From a virus, in IMG/VR virus record IMGVR_UViG_3300019926_000031, positions 1 to 38,812 of that record: a stretch of DNA of 38,812 bases. The stretch is one strand, 5' to 3'. The notes beneath the pieces were generated by a model, which saw only the letters and a list, made by a program, of their open reading frames with translations, was not told the DNA's origin and did not search any database. A program made the position numbers and the translations under genes. Shown piece by piece: positions 27,932-36,509 of the stretch; within the stretch, counting starts at the first letter, position 1; the number at the start of each line of letters is the position of its first letter.

Positions 27932-28665
27932 CCTTGGCACATATATACGCGCGTGCCGAACCAATATAGCGACCCACAACCGTACCAAGACAAAGAAACT
28001 CTTGAGCGGCTATACCATGATGAAGGTATGACCGCAAAAGAGATCGGAGAACATTTTGACGTTTCGCAAGCTACAATCTCCCGCTGGCTTGATCGGAGGG
28101 ATGTAGAAACCAAGACATCCGCTGAAAAGCGAGAGGAACGAGGAACACACCACCGCCCAGTTAAAGAAGGTCCGCACACTGATGAGGAATGGCTTCGTGA
28201 ATGTTACTTTGGCCGGAAAATGTCAATTACTGAAATGGCAGATGAAGCCGGTCTGAAAAGCGAAGTGTCGATCATGAGACAGATGGATCGGTATGGTATT
28301 GACCGACGGCCGAACTACGTGACAAGGGTTTTGCGCGATCCGGGTGCTGGGTTTGTCCATGCAGATGCATATGGATACGAAATTATCAGGCATTCTGTGG
28401 ACGACCAAATCCAGTACTACAAACACCACCGGCTTATTGCGATGGCAGAGCATGGAATCGAGGAAGTGAAACAGAAACACATCCACCACAAGAATAACAT
28501 TCCATGGGACAACCGACCGGAGAACCTACAACTTGTTGATGGGAACAAAGAACATGCACAATATCACAAAGACGAGTGGGGTGGACAAGGCCGTCCCAAT
28601 GCACCAAGAGACGAAGACACGGGGCGGTTCACAGGGTAGCAACATCCAAGCAGTGAGGATTAACT
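27923..28665. mobile_element. HNH homing cassette between 7-bp direct repeats
   Basis: ATTAACT occurs at 27923-27929 and at 28659-28665. If the unit 27930-28665 (736 bases) is removed, the sequence reads ATT-AAC-TGATGAGC, so the gp10-like gene would stop at TGA overlapping the next ATG exactly, the coupling seen throughout the operon. The cassette holds only one HNH gene. This fits insertion of a homing endonuclease gene between two coupled genes. Confidence 0.6.
27953..28639 (+). CDS. HTH-HNH homing endonuclease inserted in the virion operon, 228 aa
   Basis: The first domain (LERLYHDEGMTAKEIGEHFDVSQATISRWLDRR) is an HTH, a second helical HTH-like region follows (KMSITEMADEAGLKSEVSIMRQMDRYG), and the HNH core is HHRLIAMAEHGIEE, then HIHHKNNIPWDNRPENLQ, then KEHAQYHKDEW. 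The protein is related to those at 1649 and 5635. It begins at GTG 27953, preceded by an ATATATAC tract between inverted repeats GGCAC/GTGCC (27936-27940 and 27953-27957). Likely mobile, not virion-related; its position interrupts the order of neck and tail genes. Confidence 0.85.
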   Translation: MPNQYSDPQPYQDKETLERLYHDEGMTAKEIGEHFDVSQATISRWLDRRDVETKTSAEKREERGTHHRPVKEGPHTDEEWLRECYFGRKMSITEMADEAGLKSEVSIMRQMDRYGIDRRPNYVTRVLRDPGAGFVHADAYGYEIIRHSVDDQIQYYKHHRLIAMAEHGIEEVKQKHIHHKNNIPWDNRPENLQLVDGNKEHAQYHKDEWGGQGRPNAPRDEDTGRFTG

Positions 28666-28666
28666 G

Positions 28667-29080
28667 ATGAGCAAGTTTGATAGGGTCCGGAGTGGCTTTA
28701 AACGAGCGCATGACGACCTGTTTGATGCGCCGTTTGATGCCGAGTTTGTCAACACAACACAGGGGAGTTACGACCCAAACACAGGCGAGATAACCGGGAG
28801 TACCGAAACCTCACTCGGAACGATAGCCGTCGAGATAGTCCCACCAGCGATGGACACCACAGTTGATGTAAGTGGTACGAGTTTCAGTTGGGACACCAGC
28901 ATTCGCTTCCCGGAAGATAAGCAACCCGGCGATTTGGTCCCCTTAGGAGAGGATAGCAGAGAGCCGACACAGGTTATCATAACTGACCCAGAGGAAGGAA
29001 GCACAGACACGTATGAACTACACGGATACTCCTACGAAAAGGGTTCTGGCATGATAATGTGCCGGTTAGTAGAGCAATAA
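28667..29080 (+). CDS. Putative head closure or minor tail protein, 137 aa
   Basis: A beta-rich acidic protein (AEFVNTTQGSYDPNTGEITGSTETSLGTIAVEIVPPA) with further strands to the end. Size and position between gp10-like and tail terminator-like genes match the head closure protein of siphoviruses (gp16/gp7-type). GAGGATT upstream may act as a ribosome site. No strict motif identifies it. Confidence 0.6.
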   Translation: MSKFDRVRSGFKRAHDDLFDAPFDAEFVNTTQGSYDPNTGEITGSTETSLGTIAVEIVPPAMDTTVDVSGTSFSWDTSIRFPEDKQPGDLVPLGEDSREPTQVIITDPEEGSTDTYELHGYSYEKGSGMIMCRLVEQ

Positions 29081-29086
29081 TGTAAA

Positions 29087-29620
29087 ATGCCACAGAAAGT
29101 AATAGAGCCATTAGAGGCACAGATACGGCAGTATTTGGTTGACAATATCAGACCTGCCGAAATGCACGGGTATGACCCACAACAGACTGACCCAACGGCG
29201 GGTGACTTCCTCCCAATCTCAAATGATTGGTCGGATTACGGGGATACATACCCTGTAATTGTTGTCCAAGAGAACAACGGGCCAACAATCCCGAACAGTG
29301 GAAACACGAACGTAAACGGTATCCAAGGCGATGGGTCCGGCACCAATCAAACGGCTGTCCATCCGATCACAATCAGTGTGCAAGCCACACAGGACGGTGA
29401 CTATTTAAACAATGTAGACTACCAAACCCTCGTAACGGATATCTATGCAGAGTGTCGGTTTCAACTCAAAGACATTGACGCGGTGGATGAAGCACTCTAC
29501 ACGGGTGATTTGACACCACCAACGCAAACACGAAGCAATGAGGAAACGGACAGTGGCAGTACAGTGACGTGGCTCCAAAGACAAGGGACTGTTCCCGTAG
29601 GATTCCGGTACACACCATAA
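29087..29620 (+). CDS. Putative tail terminator protein, 177 aa
   Basis: The protein starts with a helix (PLEAQIRQYLVDN), followed by TYPVIVVQENNGPTIPN and ITISVQATQDGDYLNNVDYQTLVTDIYAEC, a strand-helix pattern like gpU-type tail terminators. Its place just before the tail tube gene supports this. It lies 6 bases after the previous gene and overlaps the next by TAATG. Confidence 0.55.
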   Translation: MPQKVIEPLEAQIRQYLVDNIRPAEMHGYDPQQTDPTAGDFLPISNDWSDYGDTYPVIVVQENNGPTIPNSGNTNVNGIQGDGSGTNQTAVHPITISVQATQDGDYLNNVDYQTLVTDIYAECRFQLKDIDAVDEALYTGDLTPPTQTRSNEETDSGSTVTWLQRQGTVPVGFRYTP

Positions 29621-29784
29621 TGACTTACGCAACAGGACTACGATTACTCGCGGCGATTAACGCATTGCTCTGCCTGACAGTCATCTTAGCGCCCGTCTGT
29701 GGGCCGCTAGGATTCTTCTTTTATCTCAAGGCACGGCAGAAGGAAAAAGAAAAGCAGCGACTACTAAACGCGCAAACTAACTAA
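29620..29784 (+). CDS. Single-span membrane protein between tail genes, 54 aa
   Basis: Residues 6-36 (GLRLLAAINALLCLTVILAPVCGPLGFFFYL) form one hydrophobic stretch, followed by a strongly basic tail (KARQKEKEKQRLL). The start at 29620 overlaps the previous stop. Such a protein between terminator and tube genes is unusual; it might be a lysis or exclusion protein carried along. Confidence 0.6.
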   Translation: MTYATGLRLLAAINALLCLTVILAPVCGPLGFFFYLKARQKEKEKQRLLNAQTN

Positions 29785-29785
29785 C

Positions 29786-31003
29786 ATGGCAAACACACAA
29801 GCGGGCGTAAGACCGTATCGTATTGAGTGGATTCAAGAAACAACTGAAGGCGAAGTGCCAAGTGACCCAGAATGGAACCTGTTTAGCGACAATATCATCA
29901 ACGCTCCCCAGTGGGAGCCAGATGCAAACACCACCCGACAGGATGGGGCGGGCAAGGCCACAGCCGCAGGCTTCTATAACGGCAGTGAAACCCACGAAAT
30001 CACTGTTGAGTATGATTTACAGCAGTGGTATGTTGATGGGTCTGGAGCCACTGTTGACGCTGGTGGTGACTTCCTTGAACCAACCAGTGATAACGGACTG
30101 AAGGCCACGCACTCCATTGTAGACCGCTCTGTGCAAGCTGACGGTGGCGCTGATGGCGCTGGCCGGCGAATCTATACGGTTATCAAGGGCGCACGCCCTG
30201 ACACGCTCACAGCGCCGTTTGAGACGGATGATGGCACACCACTCTCGCAAGAGTTGGCGTATCAGGCTGGGAAGATTCGGCAGTATGATATCAGCCAACC
30301 CTCTGCAAGCACAACGCTGGATGTAACTAATAACGGTACCACTAGTGTTGATGTGACTATCGAAGATGAGGGGGCGGCTACGGCGGAAACAATCACCGTG
30401 GCTGGTGGAAGTACAACAACCACAACGGCAACCTTTGGAAATATTGACGCTGTTGAACTCTCGACTGACACAGACGGCGATGTGGTTGTGTCCGATGGGT
30501 CTGGGACGGACCTAATGACTATCAAGGGTTCGGACAAGTACCCTGCTGGAGAGGGAGACCTTGGCGTGCCAGCGCTTGGAAGCGGGAGTCATGCAAGCGC
30601 GCTTGGTACCAGTTTCATCAGATTCCTCGACAACGAAGATACGACTGATGAGCTTATAATCCCGAACGTTGATACCGAAACTGAAATCGTCAGCGGTGAA
30701 ATGGAAGTCTCAACCGGGTTGGATAGCAACGCAAAGGCAGGCACGGCCCGCCAGAACATCCATAACACGAACTGGGAATATACTATAACGGCTAGCCTTG
30801 CCGGGCCACGGATTACGGTTGACCAAACGCAAAATTACCTAACTGAAACGACAGGGACTATCGTATGGAATGCAAGCAAGGGCTCCATTGAGTTTAACGG
30901 TGCCTTCATTCAGAGCCCGGGCGAATTCACAAAAGAGGCTGGCAACGGGAAGCTCATTACCGACAACGAATTTGAGGCTCAGACGCTCACGGTGAGTAAT
31001 TAA
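29786..31003 (+). CDS. Major tail tube protein with inserted beta domain, 405 aa
   Basis: The N-terminus (GVRPYRIEWIQETTEGEVP) and the C-terminal part (NWEYTITASLAGPRITVDQTQNYLTETTG ... QTLTVSN) match the beta-sandwich of siphovirus tail tubes. A Thr/Val/Asp-rich insertion at about 170-245 (STTLDVTNNGTTSVDVTIEDEGAATAETITVAGGSTT) looks like an immunoglobulin-like or BACON-like domain that would project from the tube. Length exceeds a simple tube subunit, fitting the insertion. Located directly before the two-frame tail chaperone gene, the standard place. Confidence 0.78.
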   Translation: MANTQAGVRPYRIEWIQETTEGEVPSDPEWNLFSDNIINAPQWEPDANTTRQDGAGKATAAGFYNGSETHEITVEYDLQQWYVDGSGATVDAGGDFLEPTSDNGLKATHSIVDRSVQADGGADGAGRRIYTVIKGARPDTLTAPFETDDGTPLSQELAYQAGKIRQYDISQPSASTTLDVTNNGTTSVDVTIEDEGAATAETITVAGGSTTTTTATFGNIDAVELSTDTDGDVVVSDGSGTDLMTIKGSDKYPAGEGDLGVPALGSGSHASALGTSFIRFLDNEDTTDELIIPNVDTETEIVSGEMEVSTGLDSNAKAGTARQNIHNTNWEYTITASLAGPRITVDQTQNYLTETTGTIVWNASKGSIEFNGAFIQSPGEFTKEAGNGKLITDNEFEAQTLTVSN

Positions 31004-31344
31004 TGACTAAAGTAGACCTAAACGATGTGCAAGAGGCAAAGGCAGAGCGCGACGAAAACGGCGACCTACTCCCAGACACAAAGACGTTTGAATACGAGGG
31101 GGAAACGAAAGAAGTTGATGTGCTCCCAGTGACCGGTGGGCTTGGGAATAGACTCGCAAAACACCAAGAGGGGCTTGAGGAACTTGAACCTAAGAGCGTG
31201 GCGGCTGTTCTCTCTGTCATGTGTCCCGATCTCGAAGGAATCACAGCCGATGATGTTGAGGATATGCCCCTTGAATACGAGGTTGGCCTAACTAATGCAG
31301 TCGCCGAGCAAATGCCGGAAACGGAAATCGCAGAGGGAAACTAA
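31003..31344 (+). CDS. Tail assembly chaperone, short (G-like) product, 113 aa
   Basis: A small acidic protein (VDLNDVQEAKAERDENGDLLPDTKTFEYEGETKEVDVLPVTGG) between tube and tape measure genes, the position of the lambda gpG-type chaperone. The last codons before its stop are GAG-GGA-AAC-TAA; G-GGA-AAC is a -1 slippery site. Starts on the last base of the tube gene stop (TAATG). Confidence 0.8.
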   Translation: MTKVDLNDVQEAKAERDENGDLLPDTKTFEYEGETKEVDVLPVTGGLGNRLAKHQEGLEELEPKSVAAVLSVMCPDLEGITADDVEDMPLEYEVGLTNAVAEQMPETEIAEGN

Positions 31345-31571
31345 CCCCGAAACAGCGGTATGAGAAACGATGTGAGTTTGAGTTTTGGGCACACGAAACA
31401 CTGAATCTAACGTACATGGAATTAGCCCAATACTCGGCGGACGAAATCAAGCGGTTGCAGAAAGGCGCACAGATACACAATGAGAAAAAGGAGCGAGCGG
31501 CACAGTCTGGCAGACAGCCAAGCACGAGCCAACGAGAAAGAGAACAAGAAGCCTTAGCAAAATTTGAATAA
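31003..31571 (+). CDS. Tail assembly chaperone, frameshifted (G-T-like) product, 189 aa
   Basis: After the slippery site at 31335-31341 (GGGAAAC) a -1 shift opens a reading frame of 76 codons ending at TAA 31569-31571: CTA-ACC-CCG-AAA..., read as LTPKQRYEKRCEFEFWAHETL and closing in REREQEALAKFE. The open -1 frame covers the whole gap up to the tape measure ATG (31571), with no other gene there. This matches the two-product chaperones of lambda-like tails, in which the longer product is needed for tail length. The basic and helical C-terminal part is expected to bind the tape measure protein. Confidence 0.88.
31335..31341 (+). promoter_or_regulatory. -1 ribosomal frameshift slippery site GGGAAAC
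   Basis: The heptamer reads G-GGA-AAC in the zero frame, followed immediately by TAA. It satisfies the X-XXY-YYZ rule (GGG, AAA, C) and resembles the lambda G-T site (GGGAAAG). The -1 frame is open for 228 bases to the tape measure gene, while the zero frame stops at once. Confidence 0.85.
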
Positions 31572-33289
31572 TGGTGTTCGGTGATGATCTGTCTGTGCGA
31601 GTGGATGCACAGACACAAGACTTTCGACGTGGTATTAACCGCTCGACAGAGAGTTTAGACGACTTGCAATCTAATGCTGTGCAAACGGCTGCAACGTTAG
31701 GACTCATGGCTGGGAAGGCCGAGAGTGCCGGCGACGAAATGACCGGGCTATCTGCCCGAACGTCAGCCGCAAGTGCGTCAACTGCTGGCCTAACGTCTAC
31801 CCTCTCCACTGCAAGTGTCTCTGCAAGCGGCCTGAGCACTGTCCTAACAGTATCGCTCTTGCCGGCGCTAACTGCCCTCGCCACTGCGGCTGTGCCTGTT
31901 GTGACGGCATTAGGAGGGCTTGTGGCTGTTGCTGGGGCTATCGGTGGCGTTGGGCTTGTTGGTGCGATTGGGGCAATAGCGACCAACACAGAGGCGCTTA
32001 AGGGCGAGTTCAGCAGTTTACTTGATACAATTAGGACTGAGTTTGAACCAGTATTTAGCGTAGCAACTGGTGTGCTCCAAATCCTGATTAACGACTTTGA
32101 GGATATCATCAGCACGTTAGTCCCGTCGCGTTCGGTACTCCAATCGCTTGGGGCCGATTTCGTCAATCTTGGCCGGGCCGTGATTGACGTGCTCCCGGCA
32201 CTGGCAAACCTCGCTGTCGAGTTGGCAGATGAGTTCTTGCCATCATTCGTAACGCTCGCTGAAGATGTGTTGCCACAAGTGCCTGACTTTATCAGGACGC
32301 TTGTGTCTGTGTTTGAGCGGCTGATTCCGTCGTTTAGCCGTGCAAGCGATATTCTAGTTGCTCTTGGCCCGGAACTGCTTGACCTTGGCTTCGCCGCTCT
32401 AAACGTCGTTGGGCCGGCATTAGAGACAATCGGGACAACGGTCCTTGATGCAATCCGTGGCTTCAACGAGTTGTCAAGTAATACCCAACAGTTAGGTATT
32501 GCCCTTGGGACAGTGGCACCAATAGTGGCAGCTATCGCTTACACTCTTGGCGGCCCTGTCACACTTGCTATAGCAGGGCTTACAGCCGGGATTATCGGGC
32601 TTAAAACCGCCTTTGACAACAACTTCGCCGGCATCCGGGGAATAGTGAGTGGTTTTGCCGCTCAAATCCAGCGTGTCTTGCCAGCCGCGAGAGAGGCATT
32701 CGGCGCGTTTGTCTCTGGCGTTAATCTCGGAGGGATTATCGACTCACTTGGGACGTTCGAGCGTATTCTTCGTGAGCAACTTCGGGCTTCATTGGTCGCA
32801 CTGAAACCTGTCTTCGGTGATATCAAGACGCTACTTCAAGAGAATCAAGAAGAGTTTGGTATCATCGGTAACGCTGTTGGGGGCGTTGTACGCTCCTTGA
32901 TCGGATTTGCACAAACCATCCTGAAGGTCTTAGGCCCGGCATTCCGGAAGGTTGGCATCCCCATCATCAGAGGGTTTATAACCCTTCTTGACGGCGCTAT
33001 CTCGAATGTTGCCAACCTAATTCAACTCTTTGGCGCACTACGCAACCAAGAATTTGGTAGAGTGCAGGATATCGGCGGCAGAATCCTTGAGGAAGGCGCA
33101 CAGACCTACGGAGAGTTGCTGCCAAGCCAGCAGACTATCCAAGGAGCGGCACAGCAGGCACAGCAGACTGTCGAAGTCATCGTCGAAGAGGACACTGATA
33201 TCGTTGACACGCGGATAAACGATACCGTGGACAGGCGAAATAGACAGACAAACAGGGAGAGTTATCTACTCGGGGACCGGACGCCATGA
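31571..33289 (+). CDS. Tape measure protein, 572 aa
   Basis: The N-terminus has RVDAQTQDFRRGINRSTESLDDLQSN, a typical start of tape measure proteins, then Ala/Ser/Thr-rich helices and long hydrophobic stretches (LPALTALATAAVPVVTALGGLVAVAGAIGGVGLVGAIGAIA). Alternating helical segments with few Cys follow. The length suggests a tail of roughly 85 nm if one residue spans about 0.15 nm. The protein sets tail length and passes through the tail at injection. Starts at TAATG coupled to the chaperone frame. Confidence 0.85.
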   Translation: MVFGDDLSVRVDAQTQDFRRGINRSTESLDDLQSNAVQTAATLGLMAGKAESAGDEMTGLSARTSAASASTAGLTSTLSTASVSASGLSTVLTVSLLPALTALATAAVPVVTALGGLVAVAGAIGGVGLVGAIGAIATNTEALKGEFSSLLDTIRTEFEPVFSVATGVLQILINDFEDIISTLVPSRSVLQSLGADFVNLGRAVIDVLPALANLAVELADEFLPSFVTLAEDVLPQVPDFIRTLVSVFERLIPSFSRASDILVALGPELLDLGFAALNVVGPALETIGTTVLDAIRGFNELSSNTQQLGIALGTVAPIVAAIAYTLGGPVTLAIAGLTAGIIGLKTAFDNNFAGIRGIVSGFAAQIQRVLPAAREAFGAFVSGVNLGGIIDSLGTFERILREQLRASLVALKPVFGDIKTLLQENQEEFGIIGNAVGGVVRSLIGFAQTILKVLGPAFRKVGIPIIRGFITLLDGAISNVANLIQLFGALRNQEFGRVQDIGGRILEEGAQTYGELLPSQQTIQGAAQQAQQTVEVIVEEDTDIVDTRINDTVDRRNRQTNRESYLLGDRTP

Positions 33290-35202
33290 CAGATATCACT
33301 GTTGAACTAAGCAAAAACAACAAGTCAGCCACGCTTGACGCTGATAAAGAAATAATTAGCATTGACTCAGTTGACTTGGAACACACTGCTGTCTCAGGCT
33401 ATGATATCACGGTTATCCCAAAGGACAGTTATCGAGACTATCAGCTCGGAACGGCCACAATCAACATAAACGGGAGTCCTGTCATATCTGGCGAAATCCA
33501 AGATATCTCGAAAAGTAACGACAGTATCAGAATCCGTGGGGCAGGGCCGGCAGAACAACTCCGGTCCGATAACACGGTCAAAACCTATTCCGATATCCCG
33601 CACTATCTGGCTATTAGAGACTATGTTGACACGACAAATGCGGACAGTTGGACGGTTACAGAGCCGTTTGTCCGTGATATCCAGACTGATAGCCTCTTTA
33701 CTGACGCGCCGGATTTGGATGGATTTGACGACGTTATTTCCCAACCTGCTGATGATGTGCCACTAATCATAAACGACTTTAACGACATTCGGCCAGCGCA
33801 GGTTTGCTTCTTTACCGAAGCTGAAAACGCGGCTCGGCAGTTTGGGACTGTCGTTGATGTGACTACTGTCGGCGAAGATATGAGTAACTTTGAGGGCCTA
33901 GAATTATCAAGCCTTAACGATGCTGTTGGGGTTGACTTTACAACCGACTACCGTATCCCAGCGGACGACTTTGATGTATTCCACAGGGTTAAGTTAGATG
34001 GCTTTGACGGGGAGTTAACGATATCCGTTGACGGGACTACGGAACGGTCAATACAGTTTGCCGGTGGATCATCATCTTTTGACTGGGCGAATAATATCGG
34101 TTCAGCATCGGCAGATTTGACCGCTGGAAGCCACGAAACAGAGATTAGGATTACGAACTATAACAGCGGGAGTGTCATTGTTGATTGTGTGGCTCCGCAT
34201 GACACAGGAGATAGATTTGGAGGGTACAATCTAACCTTTGACGACACTGTTGATACAAATTTTTACACCCTTGGCGGACCTGAACTCTATCCAGAATCCG
34301 TGGAAGCCATAGCTCAAGTGGACTCAATTTATCACGTCAATAAGATAGACACACAACTCACAATCAATGACACATCCAATCAACAATCCATTGACCACTC
34401 CGTTGATGGGGGTACTGATTATGTGACAAATAATAACACAGCGTCAGCAACAACTGACTTTGACGCAATCAACGAGTTTGGGTCAAGCGCGCAGGTCAGA
34501 CTAGTCCTAAGTCGGTTCGCGAGCGATACCACAACGACTCCAACGAACGGCGATAGCGAACAGATAATCAGTGACTTAGAAGTTAGACTGTCCACAGACG
34601 ACCTCCCCATTATTGATGAGTTAACAACGGACAGAGATAACTGGTTGCTAAACCTCCAACAGTTGCATCAGGACGGACAGATGCGGTTTGTTGTTGACCA
34701 TAGAGATGTGGGGCTTGTTGTTGAGTCGTTTAGAACGGCTGACCCTGCTGTTGTGCAACCCGATGAGTGGGTCACAAGAGACTTGGACGCTGTTGAGTTC
34801 TCGCGTAACACGAGGGATTATTATAACGTCATAAACGGCTATCCAGCCGACCCAAACGCAGGCTTATCAGACATAACGATTGTTGACAGCAACGATATTA
34901 ATAGGGTTGGAATTAGAGAGGAAGAGTCCGTTGCAATCTCGGCACAGTCACTAGATGAGTTAATAGATATCGCCAAACAAGAGCTAAGAGAGGCTATCGC
35001 AAGCGATGAGTTCAGCGGCAGTATCAAGATATTTCCAGAGTATATTCGACCGGGCTATCCCTATGAGCCAGATGAGTTCGAGGATAACCTATCAAACGCC
35101 GAAAAGGTGACAATCAGCTATGCAAACCAGCAAGCACGGGGTCGGATTGACTTCGGTTCTCGAAAAGATTTGGTTGCATCGCTCCAACAACTAAAAGAAT
35201 GA
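33286..35202 (+). CDS. Tail tip/baseplate hub-like protein with jelly-roll domain, 638 aa
   Basis: The N-terminal part (SIDSVDLEHTAVSGYDITVIPKD, then INGSPVISGEIQDI and IRIRGAGPAEQLRS) looks like the ring domains of distal tail or hub proteins. The middle (about 225-310; FHRVKLDGFDGELTISVDGT ... HETEIRITNYNSGSVIVDCVA) is a beta-sandwich similar to carbohydrate-binding or fibre domains. The C-terminal part (WLLNLQQLHQDGQMRFVVDH ... FSRNTRDYYNVINGYP) resembles the C-terminal part of tail-associated hub proteins. Its place after the tape measure supports a receptor-contacting tail tip role. Confidence 0.65.
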   Translation: MTDITVELSKNNKSATLDADKEIISIDSVDLEHTAVSGYDITVIPKDSYRDYQLGTATININGSPVISGEIQDISKSNDSIRIRGAGPAEQLRSDNTVKTYSDIPHYLAIRDYVDTTNADSWTVTEPFVRDIQTDSLFTDAPDLDGFDDVISQPADDVPLIINDFNDIRPAQVCFFTEAENAARQFGTVVDVTTVGEDMSNFEGLELSSLNDAVGVDFTTDYRIPADDFDVFHRVKLDGFDGELTISVDGTTERSIQFAGGSSSFDWANNIGSASADLTAGSHETEIRITNYNSGSVIVDCVAPHDTGDRFGGYNLTFDDTVDTNFYTLGGPELYPESVEAIAQVDSIYHVNKIDTQLTINDTSNQQSIDHSVDGGTDYVTNNNTASATTDFDAINEFGSSAQVRLVLSRFASDTTTTPTNGDSEQIISDLEVRLSTDDLPIIDELTTDRDNWLLNLQQLHQDGQMRFVVDHRDVGLVVESFRTADPAVVQPDEWVTRDLDAVEFSRNTRDYYNVINGYPADPNAGLSDITIVDSNDINRVGIREEESVAISAQSLDELIDIAKQELREAIASDEFSGSIKIFPEYIRPGYPYEPDEFEDNLSNAEKVTISYANQQARGRIDFGSRKDLVASLQQLKE

Positions 35203-35417
35203 ATGCATGGACAGATAACCCATTTTTATTGGAGGCTATCACCTATATGAGCCAATCCCGTGCAGAGATATACGCAGACTTAGCAGTTTGCACGGGGATT
35301 TTTGTTTTAGGCTGGGAGCATAGCACTCCGTCAATAGCCATTGCGGCAATGGCTTTTGTCCAATCAATCAAAGTTGCAGATATGATGCGGGCATATAGGA
35401 GTGCCAAAAATGAGTGA
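35199..35417 (+). CDS. Small membrane protein, possible holin, 72 aa
   Basis: The N-terminus is polar (MNAWTDNPFLLEAITYMSQS); a hydrophobic region (LAVCTGIFVLGWEHSTPSIAIAAMAFVQSI) holds one or two membrane helices, followed by a basic end. Coupled by ATGA to the tail tip gene. A holin is possible by size and position, but no lysis partner is seen. Confidence 0.5.
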   Translation: MNAWTDNPFLLEAITYMSQSRAEIYADLAVCTGIFVLGWEHSTPSIAIAAMAFVQSIKVADMMRAYRSAKNE

Positions 35418-36036
35418 TAGAACAAAATATAGCGTAGAAACCCAGTCAAACGGCAACTTTGATGTAGAGTTCAACACGGCAGATTTGCATAGCCTCACAC
35501 GCGGAGATACAACAACCTTTGAGTTTTCGTTTCCGCACCCATCGGATGATTTGACAGTCGTTTCCGGAGAGACAAAGACGATCCCACAAGGACAAAGCAG
35601 ACTCTTTGATGAGATTGTGGTGGAATCGAATGCAGAGCTAATCATTGACGGGGAAGCTCAAGCCAACATTGTCACAAATGACGGGACAATAACAGTCAAC
35701 GGAGAGTTGCAAGTTGTTCCTGATGTGGTTGGAGTGTTGCGGCAGTTTGAGGATTATGCCGGTAGCTATGTTGAGCAAACGACTGTCAACGGCGTTGTCC
35801 GGTACCATGAGCAACTACCAGCACGGGCGGACGTGGACAGTCTTGTGATAAGTATCCGACCGTCACAGTTTCTGCGAGATAGAAACGTAACGGGTATCTG
35901 GTGTATCGTAGATAATGTAACCGACACACGGCCGTTAGCACTGTCAACATCGCGGTTTAGACTAGATGTGACAGTGTTAGCCGAGTTTGCACAGTTTGAC
36001 GACCATACCGACATTAACAACAACTTAGCACTATGA
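35410..36036 (+). CDS. Tail fibre/tip-associated beta protein, 208 aa
   Basis: The first part has a beta-helix-like repeat (TIPQGQSRLFDEIVVESNAELIIDGEAQANIVTNDGTITVNGELQVV); this run of short strands with N-G-x-L and T-I turns is seen in phage fibre and tip proteins. The rest contains strands leading to a C-terminal domain. The ATG at 35410 lies inside the end of the membrane protein gene; a GTG at 35401 would add three residues. Probably part of the receptor-binding tip. Confidence 0.6.
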   Translation: MSDRTKYSVETQSNGNFDVEFNTADLHSLTRGDTTTFEFSFPHPSDDLTVVSGETKTIPQGQSRLFDEIVVESNAELIIDGEAQANIVTNDGTITVNGELQVVPDVVGVLRQFEDYAGSYVEQTTVNGVVRYHEQLPARADVDSLVISIRPSQFLRDRNVTGIWCIVDNVTDTRPLALSTSRFRLDVTVLAEFAQFDDHTDINNNLAL

Positions 36037-36509
36037 CAATAAAACTTGACGAAGACAACATTACCGTCAGTCCAACGCAGATAGATGATACCGATAGTCC
36101 ATACCTGACAAATGGTGAACAGTACATCTATGTTGATACAACAGACGGCCCGGTCACAATCCAGTTAGCCTCAAGCGATACAGTCGATGGCGCTGAAATC
36201 AGGATTATAGACACCGGAGAGAGTGCAAGTGCCAACCCTATCACAATCCAGACTGAGGGAACAGAGAATATCAACCCCGGCAGTAATAGCAGTATCACGC
36301 TTACTGTTGATGGAACGTATGTTGATCTATTTAGCGACGGTAGTAATTGGTTTAGCGACAGAGCAGTTACATCGTTGTTTCATCAGCAACGATATCAGCC
36401 ATGTCCTTGGGCTTTGAGAGGGTTTGCACTTCTAAGACGACGTGGGCAGTATCTTCGCTGTCTTGCTTCTTGTGGACAACGCTATACGCCTCTAAGAGAC
36501 TGTCTATAG
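36033..36509 (+). CDS. Fibre-like beta-sandwich protein with questionable C-terminus, 158 aa
   Basis: Residues 20-112 form a fibre-type domain (YIYVDTTDGPVTIQLASSDT, IRIIDTGESASANPITIQTEG, ITLTVDGTYVDLFSDGSNWFSDR) like the one at 22120. After about residue 115 the composition changes to Arg/Cys/Trp-rich sequence with no similar pattern, and this last part is antisense to the leftward gene ending at 36367. The frame runs on for 143 bases into that gene. Either the protein really ends with this unusual tail or the 3' part of a longer fibre gene has been lost. Confidence 0.65.
   Translation: MTIKLDEDNITVSPTQIDDTDSPYLTNGEQYIYVDTTDGPVTIQLASSDTVDGAEIRIIDTGESASANPITIQTEGTENINPGSNSSITLTVDGTYVDLFSDGSNWFSDRAVTSLFHQQRYQPCPWALRGFALLRRRGQYLRCLASCGQRYTPLRDCL

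Noticed and set aside
31447-32466. Long open frame on the minus strand, 339 codons, inside the tape measure gene
   Set aside because: Composition of an antisense shadow (Ser, Thr, Arg, Pro repeats). The plus-strand tape measure and the frameshift extension explain this region.
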